Translations under genes and position numbers: made by a program | Source: an uncultured Clostridium sp. | GTDB taxonomy: Bacteria > Bacillota > Clostridia > Clostridiales > Clostridiaceae | DNA length: 6,345 nt | Assembly: GCA_934777095.1 (NCBI GenBank) | Contig: CAKVNP010000140.1 | Location: forward strand, 1-6,345 | Direction of reading: 5' to 3' | Notes under the pieces: model-generated | What the model was told of the DNA's origin: nothing | The model's database searches: none | Seen by the model: only the letters and a program-made list of their open reading frames with translations | Shown: in pieces, positions 1 to 6,345 of the stretch | How positions within the stretch are numbered: the first letter of the stretch is position 1 | Layout: the number at the start of each line of letters is the position of its first letter

Positions 1-1349
1 GTATTTAGCAGTTTCTCCTTTTTAGTTTCTTTATTGGAAATTTCTAGCAGTTTATTTTTATTTTTTTCTAATGCTGAAGCTAAATTTTCTAAATCTAATT
101 TGCTTCTATTTTTAATTATTTCTTGTTTCTTAAGATCATTTTCAATTTCTCTTACTTTTAAAGCCTTTTCTTTATATATATTAAATTTATCCTTTTTTTC
201 AATAATCCCTGCTTTTTCCTCTATAAGCTTATCTTTTCCCGCTTCAATATTCAGCCATTTTTCATATTGAATTTTATTCTGCTCATTTTCAATCTTTGCT
301 TTTGCTAACTCTTCTTCTGAAGCTTCTATTTCTGTTTTATTAATTTTTATTAAGTTCTCTGTTTCCTTAAGAGATTTTTCAAGATGAAGCAGGCTTATTG
401 CCTTTCTTCCCTTTTGTAGTTTTTCTTCATCTTCTTTTATTAATTCTAAGCTATTATTAAGCTCTTCTATTTCCTTACACACTTCTGTAAGCCTAACTAG
501 CTTTTTATTACTTTCCTCTGAGCACATCTTCATTAAATTAATCTTTTTAAGCTCATTATTGTAACCTTCAATTGCTGATTCTAGTTTCTTTTCTTCCATT
601 TTATCTAATGATATTGTTTCTCTTGTCAAAGCAATAATTTCATGGACATCTGCATATTCATCATGTATTAATTTAGTTAGTTCTTCATTAAGATGTGGTT
701 CTATTTTAGTTATATAAGCTTCCCTCCTCTTTTTATCCCCTTCAATTTTACGTTTTAAAGTAAGCTGTTTATCCTTTAAAATATCCTGAAATTTCAAAAA
801 CTTTTCTGTGCCAAATATATTTCTAAAAATAACTTCTTTTTCTCTGCTTTCTGCCTCTAATAGCTTTTTAAATTCTCCTTGCGGCAGCATTACTATCTGC
901 TTAAACTGCCCTGCATTAAGCCCTAAAAGTTTTTCCACTTCCTTAGTAACTTCTGTAGGCTTAGTGATTACTTTCTCATCATCCATAATTAACTCAGCAC
1001 TATGCTTTTTCTCTACAATTTGTATATCTCCATTTTTCTTTATTTTAGCAACCTTTTGAGTTGGATATCTTTTTATCTTATATTTCTTATCCTTAATTAA
1101 AAATTCAAACTCAACATATGCCATTTCCGTATTTTCTGCATGATGGCTTTTTAATGAATCTACGCCCCTGCTTCCTCCACTTGCCTCGCCAAAAAGTGCA
1201 AAAGAAATAGCATCAAATATTGTAGTCTTTCCTGCACCTGTAGGCCCTGCAATAACAAATATATTGTTATTTTTTAATAGGGTGAAATCTAATTCTTCCT
1301 TGCCTGCATATGGTCCAAATGCATTAATTATTAGTTTCAGTGGTCTCAT
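1..1349 (-). CDS. sbcC: SbcC, ATPase subunit of the SbcCD nuclease (N-terminal part, cut by window edge)
   Basis: SbcC is the Rad50-like SMC-family ATPase that, with SbcD, opens and trims DNA hairpins and blocked double-strand ends in the cytoplasm. The frame is open from ATG at 1349 to the left edge, giving about 449 codons. The family is usually over 1000 residues, so the second coiled-coil arm, the ABC signature and Walker B lie outside the window. The N-terminus (MRPLKLIINAFGPYAG) is typical of the family. Walker A is GPTGAGKT at residues 35-42, and the Q-loop is in QIVMLPQGEF at 151-160. From about residue 180 the sequence is rich in Lys, Glu and Leu with heptad-like spacing, as expected for the ascending coiled coil. 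The start follows AAAGGGG (1365-1359) by 9 nt, and the gene begins 5 nt after the sbcD stop, so the two are almost certainly co-transcribed. No frameshift or internal stop was seen. Identification is confident. Confidence 0.96.
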   Translation of the reverse strand, partial: MRPLKLIINAFGPYAGKEELDFTLLKNNNIFVIAGPTGAGKTTIFDAISFALFGEASGGSRGVDSLKSHHAENTEMAYVEFEFLIKDKKYKIKRYPTQKVAKIKKNGDIQIVEKKHSAELIMDDEKVITKPTEVTKEVEKLLGLNAGQFKQIVMLPQGEFKKLLEAESREKEVIFRNIFGTEKFLKFQDILKDKQLTLKRKIEGDKKRREAYITKIEPHLNEELTKLIHDEYADVHEIIALTRETISLDKMEEKKLESAIEGYNNELKKINLMKMCSEESNKKLVRLTEVCKEIEELNNSLELIKEDEEKLQKGRKAISLLHLEKSLKETENLIKINKTEIEASEEELAKAKIENEQNKIQYEKWLNIEAGKDKLIEEKAGIIEKKDKFNIYKEKALKVREIENDLKKQEIIKNRSKLDLENLASALEKNKNKLLEISNKETKKEKLLN

Positions 1350-1354
1350 TACTG

Positions 1355-2533
1355 CTATCCCCTTTCAATATTCTCTAAAATATTTTGTACTTCTTTTATT
1401 CTTCCTTCATCCATTTCCTTACCCTTAATATTTTGATAGAACTCCTCAAAAAGTTCTTCCATGGACTTTTCTCTAAAATTCTCATCGGCAGCAGTTTTGC
1501 TGATTCCCCTGTTGTTAATGCTATTTACCATCTTTAATCCCATAACATTAGGGAATACTGCTCTCAATTTTGAAATTGCATCAAGAATTTCACCTTCATC
1601 CGTAAGTTCAACAAAAACATAATCATTTAAATTAGTTCCTTCATGGACTTCCTTATTAGTTAGTTCAGCTATAGGCCCTCTAATAACCCTTAAATCTCTT
1701 AAGGCCGGTACCTGTAAAAGCTCCACCTCAACATTTCCACCTTTATCTAGTTCAACCTTAGTCACTGATTTATTTTGCCTATACTCAGAAATAGAATATT
1801 TCAATATAGATCCTGAATATCTTATTTTATCACTGCCGACCTTTTGAGCCCCGTGTAAATGCCCCAGAGCAACATAATTAAATATATCTAAGTCTTTAGC
1901 ATTAATTAGATCTGTTCCCCCAATAGATAATGGTCTTTCGGAATCACATACTTCCAAGTTTCCCCTATGTTCTTTATCTTCATAAGAATAAGTAACATAT
2001 CCATGTCCAATTAAAACATTTCTTTCATCTTCATTAAAATCTTGCTTAATTTGCTCTATTATTGCTTTCATAGCATCATCATGATTCTTTATATCTTCAT
2101 TTTTTAATACCATCCTTACCTTTGCTGGATCTGCATATGGTAATAAATAAAAATTAACCATCCCATCCTGGTCAGTAAGAGTTACTTTTTTAACCTTCTC
2201 CTCTAGCAGCCCGGCTATATATAGTCCCCTATCACTAAGCATCCTGCTGCCAAATGATAACCTTTCTGCACTATCATGATTCCCTGCAATAGCTAATATT
2301 GGTATTTTAAGTTCTAAAACTATTTTATTAAAAATTTGGTCTAGTAACTCAACAGCTTCTGCTGGTGGTACCGATCTATCATAAATATCTCCTGCAATTA
2401 CTATTGCATCTGGACACTCTCTTTTAATCATTTCAATAAATTGTTCAAAATAGAATTTTTGATCTTCTATCATAGAAAACTCATTTACTACTTTTCCTAT
2501 ATGCCAATCCCCTGTATGGATTATTTTCATCAT
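1355..2533 (-). CDS. sbcD: SbcD, Mre11-like nuclease subunit of SbcCD
   Basis: SbcD is the metallophosphoesterase that supplies the Mn-dependent exo- and endonuclease activity of the SbcCD complex. With the start used here the protein has 392 residues, normal for the family. All phosphoesterase motifs are visible: DWH at residues 9-11, GDIYD at 48-52, GNHD at 84-87, GH at 176-177 and GHLH at 224-227. The C-terminal ~150 residues are the capping and SbcC-binding region and end in a Glu/Lys-rich helix. The open frame can be extended to a GTG at 2539, but AGGA (2544-2541) lies only 1 nt from that GTG and 7 nt from ATG 2533. ATG 2530 (10 nt away) is also possible and gives MKIIHTGDWHIG, the usual N-terminus. 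The last codons carry the sbcC ribosome binding site. Product is certain; the start is likely to within one codon. Confidence 0.97.
   Translation of the reverse strand: MMKIIHTGDWHIGKVVNEFSMIEDQKFYFEQFIEMIKRECPDAIVIAGDIYDRSVPPAEAVELLDQIFNKIVLELKIPILAIAGNHDSAERLSFGSRMLSDRGLYIAGLLEEKVKKVTLTDQDGMVNFYLLPYADPAKVRMVLKNEDIKNHDDAMKAIIEQIKQDFNEDERNVLIGHGYVTYSYEDKEHRGNLEVCDSERPLSIGGTDLINAKDLDIFNYVALGHLHGAQKVGSDKIRYSGSILKYSISEYRQNKSVTKVELDKGGNVEVELLQVPALRDLRVIRGPIAELTNKEVHEGTNLNDYVFVELTDEGEILDAISKLRAVFPNVMGLKMVNSINNRGISKTAADENFREKSMEELFEEFYQNIKGKEMDEGRIKEVQNILENIERG
1359..1365 (-). promoter_or_regulatory. Ribosome binding site of sbcC
   Basis: AAAGGGG on the minus strand lies 9 nt before the sbcC ATG, inside the last codons of sbcD. 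This placement suggests translational coupling of the two subunits. Confidence 0.8.
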
Positions 2534-2540
2534 CTTCACA

Positions 2541-2544
2541 TCCT
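2541..2544 (-). promoter_or_regulatory. Ribosome binding site that decides the sbcD start
   Basis: AGGA on the minus strand is 7 nt from ATG 2533 and 10 nt from ATG 2530, but only 1 nt from the upstream in-frame GTG at 2539. It therefore argues against the GTG start. The core is short, so the choice between the two ATGs stays open. Confidence 0.6.
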
Positions 2545-2566
2545 AGCTATATTTTTAATTATTCTT

Positions 2567-2575
2567 ATTATATCA
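2567..2575 (-). promoter_or_regulatory. Extended -10 promoter of the sbcDC operon
   Basis: TGATATAAT on the minus strand matches the TGn-TATAAT extended -10 element exactly. No good -35 hexamer is found at the usual distance (the best is a T-rich TTTTAT), which is acceptable for an extended -10 promoter. The start point would fall near 2560, leaving a leader of about 27 nt before ATG 2533. The site sits just downstream of the preceding gene's terminator, where the operon needs a promoter. This is inferred from sequence match and position only. Confidence 0.65.
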
Positions 2576-2591
2576 GTAATTTTATTAAAAT

Positions 2592-2615
2592 AAAAAAATT
2601 CCCCCACGGGAATTT
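2592..2615 (-). terminator. Intrinsic terminator after the GGDEF-like gene
   Basis: On the minus strand an 8-bp perfect stem, AAATTCCC paired with GGGAATTT, closes a 4-nt loop (GTGG). The stem runs into a tract of seven Ts that begins within its 3' arm, followed by more T-rich sequence. The hairpin starts 2 nt after the TAA stop at 2620-2618. The plus strand has no T tract on its other side, so it works for right-to-left transcription only. It separates the signalling block from sbcDC. Confidence 0.88.
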
Positions 2616-2617
2616 CT

Positions 2618-4279
2618 TTATCTAATATTGCTATATTTTAATCTATTTTTCAATTTGCACATATTTTTATCTGCTTTAAAATGTACTTCATAAACTGATT
2701 TTGTATCTGCAGAAACCACCTCATAGCCATAAGCCATCCCTGTGAAAAATATTTTATGCTCTGGTATAGCTACTTCTACATGCTTTGATAATTTTTCCTG
2801 GCACTCTGCTATTGGAGTTTTCTTAGAGCCAATAAAAACAAAATCATCCGCACCTACTCTATATAAATCACCATATTTATCAAATATCTCACTTAATATT
2901 CTAGCATTTTCTTTAATATAATCATCACCAGCATGATGACCTAATGTATGATTTAATTTTTTAAGATTATTTATATTAAATACAAAAATAGGCATTCCTA
3001 TACTCTTTTTAATATGTTTATCTAAATAGGACATCTTTTCATCAAATGCGCTTTTATTATATAGTTTTGTCAAAGCATCTGTATATGCTAATTCCTTATA
3101 TAGTTTTGCTTTTACTTCATTATTATAAATTATTAAGAAATCTTTTCCTACATAATACGAAAAAACCAATGAAAAAATTATTATTGAGTATCCTGAATAA
3201 TGAGTTAATATATTGGATTCAAACGAATAATAATTGGTTATATCAATTCCTACTGATACCGCTATAATAATTATCGGTATCAGCAGATATTTATGTTTTT
3301 CTATAATACTCATATTTTCTTTTATTGATATAAATGCAAATGCTAGTGCCATAAATATGCATAATATGTGGAAAATATAGATAGTTTCAACATAATGTAG
3401 CATATTCAAAAAATGTAATAAAGATGAAATAATAATAAATATAACAGTATTTATTTCAATCCAGCTTAACAGCTTATGATACTTTTTTGTGCATACTGAT
3501 TTAACAAATTCACAAAAAGCAACTAAAATAAAATACAAGCAGATAATTTTTATTTCTCCTCTTGGAAATCCATCCTTAATAAATAATTCTAAAATATCGC
3601 TATCAAAAGCTATCCAAAAAGCAGCTAGTAAATCAACAATGGATAAATAAAATATCTTTACATATGCTCCCCTAGCCTGTAATAATCCATAATAAATAAA
3701 TATTAATAAACTTCCTATCGCAAAAAGAATTATTGCCCCAATAAACTTATTCCCATTCTGCTGAATAGTATTAAGTACTAAATCACTTTTATCTCCCAGC
3801 TTAATTGAATTTATCTTTCCCTTGTTATCTTCGTATTGAGATAAATATTGTATTGTTATAGTCTTATTTGCATAGTCTTCTGGCAGCTCAATAAAAATCC
3901 AATTGCTTTCCGGCTCCTTACCCCAGATTTGACTTTCACTTCTAACAAAAGAATAATATAGTGATTCATCTAGATAAACGTTAATAGACTGCAAATCACT
4001 TCTAATTAGTATATTAGGGTTTCTTAATTCTTTAGCAGGCAGTATATTAGTTATGGAAATTTCATTGCAATCTTTATAATCTAACTTAACCGGTAACGAT
4101 ACCGATTCCTCGATTTCTTTGCCATCAACTGCAATACTCCAATTTTCATTAAATGAATTAGGATTTCGAAAATTATTTTTTAAAACAAACTTATTTTCTA
4201 AAAAGTTTATTGCACAAATTATGGCAAAAACAACAATAATACTCCAGATAACTTTTTTTATATTCTCTAATCCTGACAT
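2618..4279 (-). CDS. Membrane sensor protein with degenerate GGDEF domain (probably not an active diguanylate cyclase)
   Basis: The 553-residue protein has one N-terminal membrane helix (about 10-27) and an extracellular region (28-178) with the Pro/Trp/beta-strand pattern of a jelly-roll, carbohydrate-binding-like sensor. Seven predicted membrane helices follow (about 179-380), and a cytoplasmic GGDEF-type domain (394-546) begins at AYTDALTKLYN and ends near ADKNMCKLKNR. The layout resembles 7TMR-DISM receptors. The signature is GADDF (476-480) instead of GGDEF or GGEEF. The first metal-binding Asp of the DxDxFK motif is Asn435, while guanine-contacting Asn443 and Asp452 are kept. The RxxD inhibitory site is absent. 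I infer weak or no cyclase activity, perhaps a GTP-binding or protein-interaction role. The frame can be extended to ATG 4294, but that codon directly abuts its only AGG. ATG 4279 follows AAAGGA by 6 nt and was chosen. Domain call is confident; ligand and function are unknown. Confidence 0.9.
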   Translation of the reverse strand: MSGLENIKKVIWSIIVVFAIICAINFLENKFVLKNNFRNPNSFNENWSIAVDGKEIEESVSLPVKLDYKDCNEISITNILPAKELRNPNILIRSDLQSINVYLDESLYYSFVRSESQIWGKEPESNWIFIELPEDYANKTITIQYLSQYEDNKGKINSIKLGDKSDLVLNTIQQNGNKFIGAIILFAIGSLLIFIYYGLLQARGAYVKIFYLSIVDLLAAFWIAFDSDILELFIKDGFPRGEIKIICLYFILVAFCEFVKSVCTKKYHKLLSWIEINTVIFIIISSLLHFLNMLHYVETIYIFHILCIFMALAFAFISIKENMSIIEKHKYLLIPIIIIAVSVGIDITNYYSFESNILTHYSGYSIIIFSLVFSYYVGKDFLIIYNNEVKAKLYKELAYTDALTKLYNKSAFDEKMSYLDKHIKKSIGMPIFVFNINNLKKLNHTLGHHAGDDYIKENARILSEIFDKYGDLYRVGADDFVFIGSKKTPIAECQEKLSKHVEVAIPEHKIFFTGMAYGYEVVSADTKSVYEVHFKADKNMCKLKNRLKYSNIR

Positions 4280-4285
4280 ACTTTT

Positions 4286-4291
4286 TCCTTT
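4286..4291 (-). promoter_or_regulatory. Ribosome binding site that decides the start of the GGDEF-like gene
   Basis: AAAGGA on the minus strand lies 6 nt before ATG 4279. The upstream in-frame ATG at 4294 has an AGG immediately adjacent with no spacer, so it is a poor start. Confidence 0.7.
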
Positions 4292-4312
4292 CATCCTATT
4301 AAAGTTACAACC

Positions 4313-4318
4313 ATTATA
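4313..4318 (-). promoter_or_regulatory. Possible -10 box upstream of the GGDEF-like gene
   Basis: A perfect TATAAT on the minus strand lies 33 nt before ATG 4279, which would give a leader of about 27 nt. No recognisable -35 hexamer lies 16-18 nt upstream and there is no TGn extension. In sequence this AT-rich the match may be chance. I see no convincing terminator between the response regulator stop at 4397 and this point, so readthrough from the two-component operon is also possible. Confidence 0.4.
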
Positions 4319-4396
4319 TATTTTTTAATATTCTTCCATATTTGTATGCATAACGAATTTTTACACCTTCTACATTGCGATTTGGTGGCATTATGA

Positions 4397-5926
4397 TTAT
4401 ACTTTTTCTAAACCTTTTTTATAATTTAAAGGGCTTGTCCCGACATATTTCTTAAATTTGCTATGAAAATAATCTATATTCTTATAGCCAACTTTTTCGC
4501 ATACTTCATAAACCTTTAATTTATCATTTACTAAATATTTCTTAGCTTCCTCTATCCTTATTTTGTCTAGATACGTATTAAAACTCTCGCCAGTATAATT
4601 TTTAAAAGCTTTACCTAAATATGCACTATTATAATTAAATATTTCTGCTAACAATTCCAGTTTTAAATCCCTATAATAATTTTTTTCTACATACTTAACT
4701 ACTCTTTTTATTGAGCTATCAGAAGAATTATTACAGATTAATTGAGAGATAAATTTAAACTCATCAAGAAGCCACTCCATAGTTTCTTTTAAAGTTCTTT
4801 TATTATATACTGCTTCAATTACTTCTTCATTAACCAGCAGATTCTGCTTTTTTATTTTATAGTCATTAATTACTTTTTCCTTTAACTCTAAGTATACCTG
4901 GATCGCTAAAGACTTTATTCTTTTTTCAGTATACTCTTTATACCTTACATACTCTTCATTATTCTTAATTGCTTGCTGTAATTTAACTAAATCGTTAATT
5001 TCAACAAAGCTATATATATTGCTAAAATTTATAAACTCTTTATTTTTTAATTTTTCATTTTCATCTTCTATTAACTCTGATGATAATATTCCATATTCAT
5101 AGTAATTAAATTTCTTATTCATTATTTCTTTAGCATCTTTATATGAATCCGCTATATTATCAATACCTTTTACTTCTTTCCCTAATGCTATAAATGAACT
5201 TATCCCCTCTAGTGAATTCAAAGAAATATATATTTTATTTAAAGATAACATAACTTGTCTTATATCAATATTTCGATATACAATAATAATTAAATTATCT
5301 ACTTCCATTACCTCGGTCTCTAATAGGCCTTTTAGTTTTGATTTTACTATTTCTCTTAAATAATCTATATCATATTCTTCTTTATTTTCTATATGAGTAT
5401 CTAACAATACTACATTAATATTTTTATATTCATTAAATTCAGCCCTAAGTTTATCATTAACAAAAGTATCATCACCTAAGATTAACTGTTTTAAATTATG
5501 AGTTCTAATTAATTCCTCTCCCTTTTGTCTCGTTTTCTCCTTTTCCGCTTCTTCATCAATTTCATTTTTAATAGTAATAATCATTTCTATCAGCTCATCC
5601 TCATCTATAGGTTTTAATATATATGATTTGACGCCATATTTCACGGCTTCTTTTGTATATTGAAAATCAGAGTATCCACTTATAATAATAAATTTTCCTT
5701 TAAAGCCGTTTTGTTTTGCTTCTTTAATAACCTCAATTCCTGTTCTGCCAGGCATTTTTATATCAATTAATACTAAATCCGGATTTAACTCCTTTATTTT
5801 ATCTAAACCGTCATCACCGTCTTTTCCTAAGCCGCATACCTCATATCCATAATCATTCCATAAAATTATATTTTTCAATCCTTCTCTAACATTAGGCTCA
5901 TCATCAACAATCAATACACTTAGCAT
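4397..5926 (-). CDS. YesN-type response regulator with AraC-family DNA-binding domain
   Basis: This cytoplasmic transcription factor is the partner of the adjoining sensor kinase. Its 509 residues start with a REC domain (about 2-120): acidic pair Asp8-Asp9, phosphoacceptor Asp55 in LVLIDIKMPG, Ser83 and Lys105 in LKP. A charged helix (about 118-145) links to a middle region of about 260 residues. Part of this (about 160-284, especially 246-273) resembles the GGDEF-like domain seen in CdaR and YesN proteins. The C-terminal ~104 residues (406-509) hold the two AraC helix-turn-helices, near 422-443 and 470-496, ending in the hallmark YFHSKFKKYVGTSPLNYK. The frame can be extended to ATG 5944, but GGGAGG (5942-5937) lies 10 nt before ATG 5926, which gives the usual MLSVLIVDDEP N-terminus. 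The start is 2 nt after the kinase stop, implying one operon. Such pairs often regulate sugar or oligosaccharide uptake genes; the targets here are unknown. Confidence 0.95.
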   Translation of the reverse strand: MLSVLIVDDEPNVREGLKNIILWNDYGYEVCGLGKDGDDGLDKIKELNPDLVLIDIKMPGRTGIEVIKEAKQNGFKGKFIIISGYSDFQYTKEAVKYGVKSYILKPIDEDELIEMIITIKNEIDEEAEKEKTRQKGEELIRTHNLKQLILGDDTFVNDKLRAEFNEYKNINVVLLDTHIENKEEYDIDYLREIVKSKLKGLLETEVMEVDNLIIIVYRNIDIRQVMLSLNKIYISLNSLEGISSFIALGKEVKGIDNIADSYKDAKEIMNKKFNYYEYGILSSELIEDENEKLKNKEFINFSNIYSFVEINDLVKLQQAIKNNEEYVRYKEYTEKRIKSLAIQVYLELKEKVINDYKIKKQNLLVNEEVIEAVYNKRTLKETMEWLLDEFKFISQLICNNSSDSSIKRVVKYVEKNYYRDLKLELLAEIFNYNSAYLGKAFKNYTGESFNTYLDKIRIEEAKKYLVNDKLKVYEVCEKVGYKNIDYFHSKFKKYVGTSPLNYKKGLEKV

Positions 5927-5928
5927 AA

Positions 5929-6345
5929 CTATTCTTCCTCCCATACCATTGGCAAATATAATTTAACAGTTGTTCCCTTTCCAACGGTGCTTTCTATTTT
6001 CATATTATATTCTTCACCATAATACAACTGGATTCTCTCTTTAATATTGCGTACCCCTAGGCTTCTTCTTCCGCTTTCCGCTTCTAAATCTATATCTTTA
6101 TTTAAAATTACCAGCTTCTCTTTATTTATACCAACACCATTGTCTTTAACTTCCACAATTAAATACTCTGCTTCGAGATAAATATTTACTATAATTTTTC
6201 CACCTTCCTTACTGCCTTCCAATCCATGAACAAAAGCATTTTCAACAATTGGCTGTAAAAGTAAAGGAAGCACTTTATATTTTTCTGTATCTAATTCAGT
6301 ATTAAATTCATACGATACTCTTCCCTCAAACCTAAGAGCCTGTAT
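5929..6345 (-). CDS. YesM-type sensor histidine kinase (C-terminal part, cut by window edge)
   Basis: The frame is open from the right edge (6345) to a TAG at 5931-5929, giving the last 138 residues of a larger protein. An in-frame GTG at 6273 is internal and not a real start. The fragment begins with IQALRFEGR, which in YesM/LytS-like kinases follows the phosphoacceptor His region by a few dozen residues. It then carries the HATPase_c domain: N-box QPIVENAFVH (with Asn36 counted from the edge), G1 box DNGVGI (68-73), and the G2 region SLGVRNIKERIQ followed by GKGTTVKLYLP. The membrane helices, sensor and HAMP domains and the phosphorylated His lie outside the window. It phosphorylates the response regulator encoded 2 nt downstream. 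Family assignment is confident; the signal cannot be read from this part. Confidence 0.93.
   Translation of the reverse strand: MQALRFEGRVSYEFNTELDTEKYKVLPLLLQPIVENAFVHGLEGSKEGGKIIVNIYLEAEYLIVEVKDNGVGINKEKLVILNKDIDLEAESGRRSLGVRNIKERIQLYYGEEYNMKIESTVGKGTTVKLYLPMVWEEE
5937..5942 (-). promoter_or_regulatory. Ribosome binding site that decides the response regulator start
   Basis: GGGAGG on the minus strand lies inside the last codons of the kinase gene, 10 nt before ATG 5926. The longer frame would begin at ATG 5944, upstream of this site, and has no Shine-Dalgarno of its own nearby. The position supports translational coupling of kinase and regulator. Confidence 0.75.

Noticed and set aside
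34..1059. Two plus-strand open frames (34-270 and 808-1059), rich in Ser, Phe and Leu
   Set aside because: They lie antisense to the sbcC frame, which has clear Walker A and Q-loop motifs. Their composition is what the complement of Lys/Glu-rich coiled-coil codons gives.
2534..2539. GTG at 2539 as the sbcD start
   Set aside because: Only 1 nt separates it from the AGGA site, while ATG 2533 has proper spacing and fits the family N-terminus better.
2592..2615. The hairpin as a bidirectional terminator
   Set aside because: On the plus strand the stem is followed by CTTTATC rather than a T tract, and no plus-strand gene ends there.
3046..3267. Plus-strand open frame of 73 codons
   Set aside because: It is antisense to the membrane helices and the start of the GGDEF-type domain of a well-supported gene, and it resembles no known family.
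4119..4328. Plus-strand open frame of 69 codons over the start of the receptor gene
   Set aside because: It is mainly antisense to the N-terminal helix and outer domain of the receptor, and I recognise no domain in it.
6271..6273. Start of a short 114-residue ATPase-only protein at GTG 6273
   Set aside because: The frame stays open to the window edge and the upstream residues (IQALRFEGR) match the normal kinase sequence, so this GTG is internal.

Overview
The window is very AT-rich, with strong purine-rich Shine-Dalgarno sites and T-tract terminators. Its proteins are typical of low-GC Gram-positive bacteria, most likely Clostridium or a close relative. This assignment is an inference from composition and protein families; there is no rRNA or other marker in the window.

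All five genes lie on the minus strand, so transcription runs from right to left. (1) At about 6345-5929 is the C-terminal end of a YesM-type membrane sensor histidine kinase, cut by the window edge. (2) At 5926-4397 is its partner, a YesN-type response regulator with a REC domain, a middle region and an AraC-type DNA-binding domain. It starts 2 nt after the kinase stop. (3) At 4279-2618 is a membrane protein with an extracellular beta-sandwich-like domain, a seven-helix membrane block and a C-terminal GGDEF-type domain whose signature is degenerate (GADDF). A clear intrinsic terminator follows its stop codon directly. (4) At 2533-1355 is sbcD and (5) at 1349-1 is the first ~449 codons of sbcC. 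These encode the SbcCD nuclease/ATPase (Mre11-Rad50-like) for hairpin and double-strand end processing. They have their own extended -10 promoter just after the terminator.

There are therefore at least two transcription units: a sensing/signalling block and a DNA repair operon. The two-component system and the GGDEF-like membrane protein are separated by about 0.1 kb with no convincing terminator. A -10-like box lies upstream of the GGDEF gene, so it may be read from its own promoter, by readthrough, or both. YesM/YesN systems often control carbohydrate uptake, but their target genes are not visible here.

I saw no tRNA, rRNA, CRISPR, insertion sequence or phage gene, and no strong candidate for a new system. 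The points most worth a second look are the degenerate GGDEF domain, a GGDEF-like middle domain in the response regulator, and the 0.1-kb gap between these two genes, which holds a small open frame. Start codons of three genes were moved downstream of the longest open frame because the ribosome binding sites fit the later ATG.
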